Below, piece after piece: positions 24,201-35,260 of a stretch of 64,000 nt of DNA. This stretch comes from Macrotrachela quadricornifera (taxonomy: Eukaryota > Rotifera > Eurotatoria > Philodinida > Philodinidae), in assembly GCA_022393335.1 (NCBI GenBank), contig JAJEKB010021746.1:51097-115096 (forward strand). The letters are read 5' to 3'. The first letter of the stretch is position 1. Each line of letters starts with the position of its first letter. A program made the translations under genes and the position numbers. The notes beneath the pieces were generated by a model. That model searched no databases, had not been told where the DNA came from, and saw nothing but the letters and a program-made list of their open reading frames with translations.

Positions 24201-25961
24201 CTATTGGTAATTTTATAAACTAATTAATGTTGAAGAGATTTTTGCATGAATAAATAGTGAAATTTCTTGTCTATAATGATATATATATATATATATAGTA
24301 AATCTATTTTGGTCTTAGTTATCGTATATTTTCAGATAAACTCTATGTAGAACCAAAAAAACAATTTTTAAAAATGGATAATAAATTCGATCGATTTTGG
24401 AAATAGATACAAGGACAATCCATGAAGAATTCGCTACAGTTTTAGGAACCAATACTCCATCATATGGAACACTTGCTAGGTGGGCAAAATATTTTCGTGA
24501 AGGAAGAGAAGACATCAATGATGATCCTCGATCTGATCGTTCAATTTCTGAGCTGACAGATGAAAATATTGAACTGGTACGACAGATTATCAACAATAAT
24601 CCACGTTCAACTTATAATGAAATTATAGCTGAGACATCATTCTATTATGATACAATAGAACGAATTGTCTACACGTGTGTCAAAATGAGAAAATTAATAT
24701 CATGGTGAGTGCTCTATGAATTCAATGATGAACAAAGAACAAGCACGAGTTGAGCTTTGTCGTGAAAATTTGACGAAATTTCATAATGGTTCCTATCGAT
24801 TATGTAATCTGATAACAGGTAATGAGACATGGATTCATCATAGAAAGATTCATCACCAGTTACTATCGTTCGTCGAAGCAACTTTGAACCACAAACTTTA
24901 TTTTGTATTTTCTTTAAGTCAAATGGTTCCATTCTTATACGTACTGTCGATGAAGACAAGACTATAGATCACAGCTATTTTATTGAAAATTGCTTCGAGA
25001 CACTGCTCGACTTTATACTCATTTCGATGTTATTAAGTATTTAACAGAAGAAGATATCAATAAAATGCCGCATTCATCATATTCACCTGACCTTGTATCA
25101 TGTGATTAATGGTTCAATGATTACATCAAGTGTAATTTAACAGAACAATCAAACGAAAAAAACATTAGCTCGTGCGATTCTCAGAGTAATGGAAAATATT
25201 CTAGAAGAAGAATTTAAAAAAACTTTTGACAAACTATTAGAAAGGATAGAATTTTGTATAAATAATCATGGTGACTATTTTGAACATTTAATAAAATAAA
25301 ACTCAAACTTTCTCTTTTTCTTTAATTTTTTTTTTAAATATTATCAGAACTTTTAGTCAGACCTAAGTAAAACAATAATCATGAATATTTCTTACCATAT
25401 GTTTGTAATAAAGGCATAACATCTAAATGATTATCTTTAGCTAATTGATTAATTTTTTCAATATCATCTTTTGTATAAGCTTGTTTATGTTTAATTGAAC
25501 TAACAATTCCATCGAATGGAAACATATCTTCATATTCCATACAAATTCCTGTTACACCCCATGTATGTAATAATGGAAATAATTTTTCAAAATATGATAT
25601 TTTAGGTGCACCACCTTTTAAATCAAAATGAACATAAAGTAACATTGAATGATCAGCTATTTTAATTAAATCAGTCTGAGAAACTAAATTATGCTTTTCT
25701 GAATCTATTATAGTTTTTATGAATTTAGAATTTTTATTCATTAAATTCTATAAATAAATTATTAATAAATATAAAAATATATTAAGTTATATTTACTTTA
25801 TTATTCATATGATAAGGATTTTTAAAACGATTATTATCTACTGATATAAATCGACGATTATCATTTTTACCAAAATATTTCGTTAGAATCAATAATATAA
25901 GTAATGATGTTAAGATAAAAATAATAGTCAAACATTTATTAAATCGACGGATTAAAAACAT
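21202..25961 (-). CDS. HEXD: Hexosaminidase D (glycoside hydrolase family 20)
   Basis: Five exons: 25961-25797, 25747-25396, 23641-23090, 23007-22710 and 21604-21202. All are in phase, giving 589 aa. Residues about 10-30 ([20 protein letters not shown]) make an uncleaved signal anchor, so the enzyme is probably a type II membrane protein of the secretory pathway. The usual HEXD described in vertebrates is soluble and about 490 aa. The catalytic barrel includes [28 protein letters not shown], and the GH20 acid pair in [10 protein letters not shown] (D230-E231). Further matches are [21 protein letters not shown] and [10 protein letters not shown]. In family 20 the aspartate-glutamate pair supports substrate-assisted removal of N-acetylhexosamine. 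The intron 25395-23642 carries a mariner relic and the intron 22709-21605 a foldback element. The start ATG begins the signal anchor and is preceded by no competing in-frame ATG that I see. Confidence 0.92.
21902..22523. mobile_element. Foldback element in the last intron of HEXD
   Basis: The left arm runs from about 21902 to 22200 and the right arm from about 22250 to 22523, inverted. They share CATGTTCGGATTAAATGAAC (left) with GTTCATTTAGTCCGAACATG (right), and GGATCCTCTTTTATATGGTC with the inverse GTCGTATGAAAGAGGATC. The spacer is only about 50 bp. No coding capacity. The core near the centre resembles that of the nested element at 30901-31234. Confidence 0.8.
24178..25365 (+). mobile_element. 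Degenerate mariner transposon inside a HEXD intron
   Basis: Plus-strand transposase remains span about 24397-25300. The N-terminal helix-turn-helix region reads [20 protein letters not shown] with DDPRSDRSI after it. The catalytic part has [10 protein letters not shown], the mariner GDE-type motif with N for the first D. Then comes PHSSYSPDL, the YSPDLAPxD motif, followed by VSCD and a stop codon. A frameshift lies near 24705 and several segments are missing. Likely terminal inverted repeats are AGTCAAAAGTTCTGGCAA at about 24180 and the inverse of GACTAAAAGTTCTGATAA at about 25340-25360. The element is dead. It is oriented opposite to HEXD. Confidence 0.8.
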
Positions 25962-27963
25962 GATAAATAATCAATTATTTCTAAGCTTCTGTTTTCGCTA
26001 ATCTAAAAAGTAATTCATTTATTTTTATATACATTTATTCATCATAGATATGTAGTAGAAAATTTTGTTATACTAATATTTATTATTAGTTTTTATATTC
26101 AAAATAAGACAAAATCAGTATGTTCTTCCTTTTTTGACATAATGTCAATATAGTATTTTAAAAAAAGACAGAGTAACACATTTGTTTGTGTACATTAGCA
26201 ATATGTTAATGTTAAAATATTTAAATAATTTTCCGATTATTCTTACGAATAAAAGTAGTTTGATGTCAATAAAATGTATACTTACATATAACACGACAAC
26301 GGCATATTTTGCAACTAAACACACATCAGAATATTAAAAAGTGCCATAAATTCATCTGCATCGATCTCATTCTTTTTTTTTTTCTTTTTACCTTCACCTC
26401 ATTCTCACTAGCTCGATAATACACATCTGAGTATTGTTCTCTGTCGAATTGATTCAAATTTAATGAATTTTTTCTTTACTGTTCGCTTTTCACATAAACA
26501 GAATAAATGAGAGAGAAAAAACAGAAGAAAAGAATAGTAACAGTGTCTTCTATTGTGTAAGATTTGTCCTTTTTTTTTCAAATATATTGAATCCTAAGCA
26601 ACAAGCAACATTTTTCTTCCTTACGTTCGATAATATATCCAATGAAGTATTTTTTACTAGTAAGAAGACAGAAATAAAAACGAGAATAAATATCTACATG
26701 AAATCTTTTATCGAATTGTTTTTGATATAATTATACGAAGTAAAGCAAATTAATAACTATATCATGCATAATTCTACTTGACCATTTTATTCTCTGACTG
26801 AAGAACTATGAACTAGACTATGTTACACTTAAATAAAAAAAAAAAGTTCATCTTTGTTTTGATTTAGTATATACTTTATATATCAAATGAAATCATACAG
26901 TTCGATGAACTATTTTACTTCGATTAATATATTTGTTTTCTTTCGTTCTTCTTCTAAAATTAAATAAGTTTTATAGTTTTGAATTAATAAAAAAAATAAT
27001 TTTTCTCGAAACACAGACATTATTTAATTCATATTAACATCTCTTTTCATGATTATTATATTCTTAAAACTTATTGTTCATAATAACTGCAATGATATTC
27101 TTCTTTTTCTCTCTAATTATGAATAAAAAAAAATTTGAATTTAATTTTCTTAAGTTTCAATAGAGTCAATTGTATACATCAGCATTCTAACCATTTACGA
27201 TAATTACTATCAATTATTCATACAATAGTAACATCAACGAAATAATAAACTTAATTATATATATGTGAATGTCATTGTATAGAATCAACAAAGAATATTA
27301 TAGGTTATTCATGTTGAAATAGTTACTTTTTATTATTATGAACAACTTACGTATTGAATAGTTTATGTAACTTACGATACAAAAATAACTGTTGAAATCT
27401 TTTATCATAGCTCTCTGCTTAGGAAAATCTTAGAAAGTTTATTATTTTTTTGACTAAAGATTCATGAATAAATATAGAAAATATTTTAAACAACGTTACA
27501 TATCAATAGAGCTTTTAATACTCCATATTTTGATATAATTCTTTATATTAAACTAATCGAGAAAAGATACGTATAGTAAACTATAAAAAAAAAGTCACAA
27601 GAATATATGAAGAGATGTTTCGTTTTTGACCTTTTTCTTCTTAACACATTCACTTTTGAAAATAAACGAAGAATTATTATTATTGAAGATTTCAGTAAAT
27701 TACTTTTGCATTATTGGTTAATAAGTATTTGTTTAGAAAATTTTCTTTTTCCTTTTCTTCTTTAACGTGTTGTTTATAACGACAACTATAATGAAATAAG
27801 TTGTTATGAGATTGGAACGATATCGAATAGAAGATGAAGAATAAGAACGAGAAAAAACTTTCGAATAAGTTATTAATGGCGGTGAAAGAATTCGATTTAT
27901 GGTCGTGCTTTATATATAAATAAAACAATTCTTTTATTCACACATTTATTATTTTTTTCTAGA
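25962..27963. other. Divergent intergenic region between HEXD and PHM
   Basis: Two kilobases of AT-rich DNA separating two divergently transcribed genes, so it should hold both promoters. I see no coding exon, no element with inverted ends and no RNA gene. Confidence 0.4.
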
Positions 27964-29912
27964 ATGAAATTTAACAATTTATTTTCTATCATTCTTAGTT
28001 TCTCCTCAATAGTATTCTTAACAAAATGTGAGGAGATATCGAATACATTAAATATTCTTATGCCTAATGGTATTGCTAGTCATGTATGTATAATTTTTCT
28101 TTTTTTTTATAAATTAATATTTAATATTAATTTTATATTTAGGTTGATGATTATTTATGTACATCATTTGAAATGGATAAAGATAAAGATGTATATATAA
28201 GTAATTGATTAAAATATAAAAAAAAATTTAATTATTGGGTTATTTTTAGCTGGATTTAATCCATCGGCTACGTCAAAAGATGCTCATCATATTTTACTTT
28301 ATGGATGTACGGAACCAGGAAGTCAAAAAAAGATTTGGTAGAAATATAATTAATTTTATTAAAAAAATTAAATTTAGTTTTTTTTTCTTTCTATGTATAG
28401 GAATTGTGGTGAAATGGATCAAACAAATAAAAATTCTCGAGAAAATTATGAAACAAGACCAACATGTGCTTCAGGTTCGACAATTATTTATGCATGGGCT
28501 ATGGATGCTGACAAAACTGAATTACCTAAAGGTTAAATTTTTTTATTAAAATATATTTAGAAAAAATTTTCTTTTTCTTTTTTATAGATGTTGCTTTTAA
28601 AGTTGGTGGTTCAACATCGATTAAATATCTTGTATTACAAGTTCATTATGCAAATATTGATAAATTTAAAGGTAATTTATTCAATAAAATTTATTCTATT
28701 AAATATATTATATTATTTTAAGCTGGTGAAACTGATCGTTCAGGTTTAATTCTCACAACATCATTAATTCCGTAAGTAAACATATTAATTTTTCTTGTTT
28801 TCCAATAAAAGTTCGTTTTCTTTTCGAATAAAATCCAAAACAGTTGTTTTTTTAATTATCTTTAAATTCTTATACAGAACGCCAAAAACAGCTGGTGTTA
28901 TGTTACTATTAACCGATGGTGTAATAGTACCTCATTCAGTTGGTAATTAAATTCTATTGTATAAACGATTTTGAGCTTATATTTATTCTTCTTTGCTTGT
29001 GTGTGTATCTGTGTGTGTATTTGCTTGTTGTATTATCTAGTACATCAAAACGTGCTGGTGTCTTTTTGCTTTTAACTAATGGTCGAATTACAGCAAAATC
29101 TGAAGGTAATACTAACATTGTTATATTACATGTGCACGTGTTGATAATTATATAAAAAGAAGATTTTTTTATTCGTTTGATTTTGTGAGTTTTTTAGAAG
29201 TATTTGAAGTTGCTTGCAGAATTCGACAAAATATTGTTATGCATCCATTTGCATTTCGAACTCATGCTCATAAATTAGGTAAAGAATTTTGTTTTATAGT
29301 TAGAATTAATTGAATATAAATATGAATACAAAACAAATTAAATTTAAGGTCTTGTGAATTCTGGTTATCGAGTACGTGGTACATATGATGATCAAGAATG
29401 GATGGAAATTGGTCGACGATCACCACAATTACCACAAATGTTTTATCCAACTCAGACAAATATAACTATTGAACGAGGCGATTATGTTGCAGCTATTTGT
29501 ACTATGTTTAATACACGATCACACCTTGTTAGAATTGGGTATAATATTCTTTTCTATTTTTTAATATTAAATATTCTTTTTTTTTCCTCTTCTTTAGTCC
29601 AACTGGTAATGATGAAATGTGTAATTTTTATATAATGTATTGGGTTGATGGTGATCAATTATTAGATGATCCATTTTGTCAAAGTCGAGGACCACCTTAT
29701 TATTATTTTCGACGTGATCGAGTATGAATTATTTTATTGAATAAAAAAAAAAAATGTTTTTTAATGAAAATTAATTTTAGTTTTTAAATATTGACAAAAT
29801 TCCAGATAACGCTTTTCGTATTCCACCACCACCAAATGGTCCAGCATCAGGTGAATCCTTACAAGGTAGTCATCATATGATGACGCAACATAGAAAACAA
29901 CTACATAAATGA
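27964..29912 (+). CDS. PHM: Peptidylglycine alpha-hydroxylating monooxygenase (PHM)
   Basis: Exons 27964-28083, 28143-28200, 28250-28337, 28401-28531, 28588-28671, 28723-28771, then either 28878-28942 or 29041-29105, then 29198-29278, 29349-29538, 29598-29721 and 29781-29912. Using one of the two 65-nt exons gives 373 aa. Residues 1-22 are a signal peptide. Copper ligands of the family are all visible: HH at 72-73 (DAHHILLYGC), H152 (QVHY), H221 and H223 (THAH), and M296 (DEMCNFYIMYW). SGYRVRG and RRSPQLPQ also match. PHM uses two coppers and ascorbate to hydroxylate the glycine at the end of peptide precursors in secretory granules, the first step of C-terminal amidation. No lyase (PAL) domain follows, so this is a monofunctional PHM as in many invertebrates, and a separate PAL would be needed. 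The reading frame is intact. Confidence 0.92.
28878..28942 (+). other. PHM alternative exon A (65 nt)
   Basis: Flanked by TACAG and GGTAATT. It starts in phase 2 and ends in phase 1 and encodes PKTAGVMLLLTDGVIVPHSV. The PHS near its end follows the pattern I recall for PHM proteins at this position. It joins cleanly from the exon ending at 28771 to the exon starting at 29198. Confidence 0.8.
29041..29105 (+). other. PHM alternative exon B (65 nt)
   Basis: Flanked by ATCTAG and GGTAATA. It has exactly the same length and phases as exon A and encodes the homologous segment SKRAGVFLLLTNGRITAKSE. Including both A and B shifts the frame and gives a stop 12 codons into B (TGC TTT TAA). Only one of the two can therefore serve in a full-length protein. 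Confidence 0.75.
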
Positions 29913-30644
29913 CAATTCCATTACTGATAAACAACCAAGATATTATTCTATTTTATTTTATTTTTTCACATAAATCATTTGATCGACCTAAAGTTTTTAA
30001 AGTAAACATGTAGACGATTTTTTTTTCAAAATATAAATTTTATTAATTAAAAGTGCAATGAAGACCAATGAATATAGTGCTTTTTAACGCAATATAAAAA
30101 TTAGACTAGTCTTTGTTTATCTACTAAAAACAAATTGTAAATATCATCATCTTTCAATTAGATTATTATAGACTTCGAAAGTCTCAATAGTGGGTAACTT
30201 AACTTCTAACAGTTCATTTTGTGTATAAATACTATATTACTCAAGTTTAATATGAAGATAAGATAACTTAATTATAGTTAAGATTCATGTAGAAATGATG
30301 GAAATGTACCACTTTCTCAATATAATACACAAGTCACGTATCGTCGCTGCAACTCATTTGACCTTCAACTGTATAAGGCAGAAGCATTTCTTGTTCATAC
30401 TGATGTGACAAAATCTTTTTTGTCGAATCTATCTCCGAAAAGCGACACAATTTACTTCTGAATTCTGAATGAAGAAAACAGTTTTGTTTTTTTATGAAAT
30501 AATTTAATATAAAACTCATTCTTCAACTAAAAGTTGTAAAAAAAAGCCAAATTATTTATATGCAAGTCGACTTCAATTATGAAACTCTTCGAGCACAACA
30601 AATAGTACGGTTATTATAAGATGCTACCCAATCTGACTGTCGAT
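29913..30644. other. 3' flank of PHM, nothing recognised
   Basis: AT-rich DNA following the PHM stop codon. It presumably holds the 3' untranslated region. I see no gene or repeat before the foldback element. Confidence 0.4.
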
Positions 30645-31975
30645 GGGTATTTCGATGCCTCGATATATATTTTTGTGAAAAACTCTGAACAAAGAAATCA
30701 AATATCATTTTGAGGGGTTCACTTCAAGCCCACTACAACCTACGCTAACCCATTCTCATACAGATTTCAACAAGACCTCATTTTTTGAGAACAAAACCAT
30801 TATTGAAGTTATTCTACAATATATTTGAACTTATTCAGCTTATAATTATGTCCATCGCTATTCTTCATTCTCTTTTCTCAAAAATATATTTCCATATATA
30901 TGGGGATAACCAGTCTGGCCGGAGGACCCATTAAGTTTTTTTCTATTGTAAGGATAAAACATTCTATTGTTCGGGTCATATGAAAGAGGACCATAGATAA
31001 CCCTGAATTGGCCTGAACGACACCATGTTTTATCCTTACGATAGTAAACAAAAGCCACTAGCTCAAACGACAAGCTGATAGCTTTGGTCCACTATTGTAA
31101 GCATAAAACATGGTGTGGTTCAGCTCAATTCAAGGTAATCTATGATCCTCTTTCATATGACTCGAACAATAGTATGCTTTATCCTTACAATAGAAAAAAA
31201 CTTAATGGGTCCTCCGGCCAGACTGGTTATCCCCATATATATATATGAATGATAAAATAAATGTTGCGCATGTACTACTCAGTGAGTCATCTTTCTTTTA
31301 TTTTTCTTCACTTGTTCTGTTTTTTTATTTCATTCTGTACCCTTTTGCACATGAGAAGTATCTTTCCTGATGAAGACGCTGAAAAATTCCAGATAAAGAA
31401 CATTGATTGCACTGTTGCCTTAACACAAGTTCAAACCCAAAACTCAAAACATGCTGTATTTTAACGTTCTTCCTATTTCATTATGAAGATTACCAAAAGA
31501 TTCAATCTCTTTTTTACAATACATGTTTACTAGTTTCCATCCAACATGCATATAAAAAAGAAAGATATAATTTTATTTATATTCTTGTAGTAAGAAGATA
31601 CTTTTCGTGTGTAAAAAGGGGTACAGAATGAAATAAAAAAAAAGCAGAACAAGTGAAGAAAAATAAAAGAAAGATGACTCACTGTGTAGTACATCTGCAA
31701 CCTTTATCTTATCATTCATATGTATAGAGAAACATATTTTCGAAAAAGGAGAATGAAGAACGGCGATGGACATAATTATAAGTTGAATAAGTTCAAATAT
31801 ATTGTAGAATAACTTCGATAATGATTTTGTTTTCAAAAAATTAGGTCTCGTTGAGATCTGTATGAGAATAGATTAGAGTACGATGTAATGGGCTTGCAGT
31901 GTGCCGCTCGAAATGATATTTGATTTTTTTGTTCAGAGTTTTTCAATGGAAATGGCTTAGTGTGGCGTCTGTTAA
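30645..31975. mobile_element. Large foldback element with a nested element in its left arm
   Basis: The left arm at about 30660-30900 plus 31240-31420 is the inverse of the right arm at about 31580-31965. Paired phrases include GAAAAACTCTGAACAAA with its inverse TTTGTTCAGAGTTTTTC, TTATAATTATGTCCATCG with CGATGGACATAATTATAA, and TACAGAATGAAATAAAAAAA with its inverse near 31325. Left-arm similarity stops at 30900 and resumes at about 31240, exactly around the nested element. No protein is encoded. Confidence 0.8.
30901..31234. mobile_element. Nested 334-bp inverted-repeat element
   Basis: The terminal inverted repeats are nearly perfect: the left end is TGGGGATAACCAGTCTGGCC and the right end is GGCCAGACTGGTTATCCCCA. 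They continue through AGGACCCATTAAGTTTTTTT. It sits in a TATATA context on both sides, consistent with a TA-targeting (Tc1/mariner-like) MITE. It interrupts the left arm of the surrounding foldback element and so arrived later. Confidence 0.85.
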
Positions 31976-32473
31976 GTGGAGAATTCTAAGTTCTATCGAT
32001 TAATAACAGATTCAAGCTAATCGGGAGTTAGAGCGTATTTTATTAGTATTCGTCGATTATCAGACTCTACAATAGTTTGTCGATTTAATTTTTGAAAAAA
32101 CTCGAGCGAACTGTGCAGCTTGTAGAACGGGACCTGTATGATATGACGACTATTGATGTGATGATAGATAATAAAAACAAAGCAAAGTTGTAAGCCGTGA
32201 TGAGCAAACTCTTTTTGAATCAATGTTCGATAACTCAACTCGACTTGCGATTTTTTTTTCACTCATTTCAAACTATATTATACATAGATCATCATTCTAT
32301 TATAATAGATTAAATATAAACAAAGTTTTTCAATCATTCTATCTTGTTTAGATTATTATTTCATATATAAATCTATATGAAAATTATTTTTTAATAAATA
32401 ATTTACAATTTATAAAATAATGTTCTATTTGTCTGACTATTTGTATTATATATAGAAAAATATAATTATCTTA
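31976..32473. other. Short intergenic stretch, nothing recognised
   Basis: DNA between the foldback element and the helicase stop codon. The minus-strand open frame at 32017-32262 has no motif and no exon context. Confidence 0.4.
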
Positions 32474-33974
32474 TTAATCATCATCATCATCATCTTCATC
32501 TGGATCAACTTCAGCTACTTCGTTTAAATTATCATAATTTTGTTTTTGATTATAATAAACATGTGATAAAATTGTACCTTCAACAGGATCATCTGGACGA
32601 ATTTTTCTAAGACAACGACCAACAAATTGAGTAAATAAAACCTAAAAGTAATTAATTAATTAATTAAACAAATTTATTAATAAATATAAATTTAAACCTT
32701 TGATTTTGGTGCAACATTTCTTACAATTGCACATACACTAATCTGTTTTCGATCATAACCTTCGAGAAGTTTTCCACATACAACCAAAATAAGAATTTTT
32801 TCTTGAAAATAATATCAAAAAGATTTTTATTAAATATATTATTAAAAAAAAAATTTTCTTACCATTTTCAAAATTTTGAAGTATAACATTAGAATTTTTT
32901 GTATCACCTGTATATGATGCAGCAATTTCTCTTTTAGCTATTGTATTTAATTGTTTAGCAAATCGACTAGCTTCAGCTTTATTTGTTGTTAAAACCATTG
33001 CTTGATGATTAATAGTTGAATCATATTGATTATGTTCATTTAAGATTTTAAGAATTTCTTCACTTAATAACTAAAAATAATAATTATATATAATAAATTA
33101 AAAGAAAATTTTTTTACAAATTTTCGTTCTGTTCCTGAATCTTTATCTGTACCAATTTGTCGAAATATTGTTTTACGAATAATTCCATTATTTACTAATT
33201 TATTAAGATTAATTTGAAAACAAATAGTTCCATTTCGTTCTGTAAGAATTGGTTGTCCTTTTCGATATGGTGTAGCTGTAAGAAATATTGTTTTACAATT
33301 AAAATATGATACAATATTATCCCATGTTGGTGCTGGAAAATGATGAGCTTCATCAACAATTAATAAATTATAACTTTTTCTATGAAGTTTTTCCCAATTA
33401 ATATTTGAATTTGTTCCAAATTTTTGTGCATTAACAATAACTAAATTTTCTGCTAAATCTCCTATTTCTTGTCCTTGATTAATCAATCGAGCAGCTTCAA
33501 CAAATCTACTTGCTGCATCTTCTGTTACAACATTATGTTTTACATAAAAACTTTCTGTAGGTTTACGTCTAAAATAATTTTATAATAAACAAAAAAAAAG
33601 AAAAAAACTATCAAATTTTAAAATATTATTAATACCCAAAAGCAGCAGCTAATTGATTTGTTATTTGTAATGAAGGTGTTATAACCAAAACTCTCGTTGT
33701 ATTTAAGACATATGGAGCAAGTGCAGCAATACCTGATTTACCACCACCGGTTGGAATAACAACTAAACCAATACGATGTTTATCATTATCATACCAAGCT
33801 TTTAATTGTATTAAAGCTTCATGTTGATGTGGATAGATTGTAAATTGATCCAATCTTTCTACCACACGTGATGAATAAGTATTAAATCGAGATGTTTTTT
33901 CCTAGATAAATATAAATATTTTTAATTATACTTTATCATAATATTTATACCACATCATTTAAATTAATTGCCAT
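32474..33974 (-). CDS. SF2 helicase / type III restriction-like ATPase
   Basis: Six exons: 33974-33951, 33901-33636, 33568-33118, 33070-32863, 32801-32698 and 32641-32474. All are in phase, giving 406 aa. The domain order is that of a compact superfamily 2 helicase. A Q-motif-like YPHQHEAL comes first, then motif I IPTGGGKSG (P58-S64). Motif II is VDEAHHF (D169-H172), motif III is LTATPYRKG, a second RecA domain contains VVCGKLLEGYDRKQ, and motif VI is QFVGRCLRK (Q356-R363). The C-terminus is acidic (PDEDDDDDD). It lacks the large accessory domains of eukaryotic DEAH or XPB proteins. It resembles stand-alone bacterial or phage DEAD/DEAH proteins of the restriction-subunit type, so transfer from bacteria is plausible. 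Five introns and AT-rich codons show it is established in the host genome. The substrate is unknown. Confidence 0.85.
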
Positions 33975-34800
33975 ATGAAATAAAAGAATTTTTTGTTATA
34001 TGTTAAAAGTAATCAAATACCAAAGTATAGAATGAAAAAAAGTTGAGAAATATTCGATTATTTGTATAAAAATGCAATCTGATTGTCATGTTTCTTCTCC
34101 AACAAAAAAAAATACCTACATTTTGTAAAAAAATTCAAAAGATGTCGTGGATTTTATAATTATTCAAGATTCAAGTTATACTCTTTACTAAGAATATGGC
34201 ACTAAGATTTTATTTATTATGAATTATCAATAAAATTATATTGAAAAAGAACAAAGAATGTATAAGATAATGATTTGGTTCATTCAGAATTTCTATGTAC
34301 TATTTAGTAAAATTTTATATAGAATGAAAGAATTTTCATGATTGGGCGTATCAAAACCTAGTCTAAAGTGGATTGAGGTCGTATTCAAGAACTTTCTCAA
34401 ATATTAGTTCATACTAAAAACATACAAAATCAAACTTTGGGACTATCTTGAAGGTAAAAGTAAGAATAATCATAAAATATAGGAGTTAGAAAAAGTAGAA
34501 AATTTTTATTAACTCAAATATTGCTAAGATTTAATCACAATAACTCAGTTTCAATAGAAAATTTTATCTTCAAAGACAAATCATATTTTTCGTATTATAA
34601 TCAATATTGCAAGAAAAAAAAATTCTAATATACATCAGAGATGTTTTTTTTAGATTAAATTCAGATAATATCAAAACAACATTACGGTGTTAATAAAGAG
34701 AAATAATTACAGATATCTTTTAAATAAACTATTAGACCTTTCAATAATTAATTGATTGAATCTGCCATATGTCACGTTTCATCTTTTGTAAAATTTGTTA
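33975..34800. other. Intergenic stretch upstream of the helicase, nothing recognised
   Basis: AT-rich DNA with no exon-like frame, repeat or RNA gene that I can support. Confidence 0.4.
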
Positions 34801-35260
34801 TCATCTTTTCAAATTCTGAGAACTGACTTTTAATTTTCTTAAACCTAGTACATGTGTTTTTTGTTTTATTGAAAAAATATTCAACAATTGAGCATTGATA
34901 TTTGTCACGAAGATGGAATTTATGTCATCTCTAAAATGGTGACTTAATATTCTAAATAAATAACTGTGGGAGAAATGAAAAAGTTTGAGTAAGTCGAACG
35001 AAAAATTAAAATGGAAGTAAAAAAATCTCAACATATCATTAACTGAGACTCGAAATAATATACCATACAATACATCTGTCAATGTTCTCTACTGATGGAA
35101 AGTCGTTAAATATCTGAATCAATAATATCATTTTTTTAGAGTCCACATAAAATGTGAATGTAGAAAGTTTTGGTGGCATATGAATAAGAATATTATTATC
35201 AAGATAAGTATCATGAAACCACCAAAGAAATAAAGTTAATTTTTTGAGATATACCAATCA
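34801..35260 (-). pseudogene. F-box/LRR-like protein relic
   Basis: A minus-strand open segment from 35257 reads LKKLTLFLWWFHDTYLDNN, then MPPKLSTFTFYVDS and SVENIDRCIVWYI. It then stops, while a second frame (from 35082) continues with compatible text FSFDLLKLFHFSHSYLFRIL. The leucine-rich, aromatic style resembles the C-terminal part of bdelloid F-box-like proteins. The change of frame and the lack of upstream exons suggest a broken copy. The family assignment is tentative. Confidence 0.35.
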
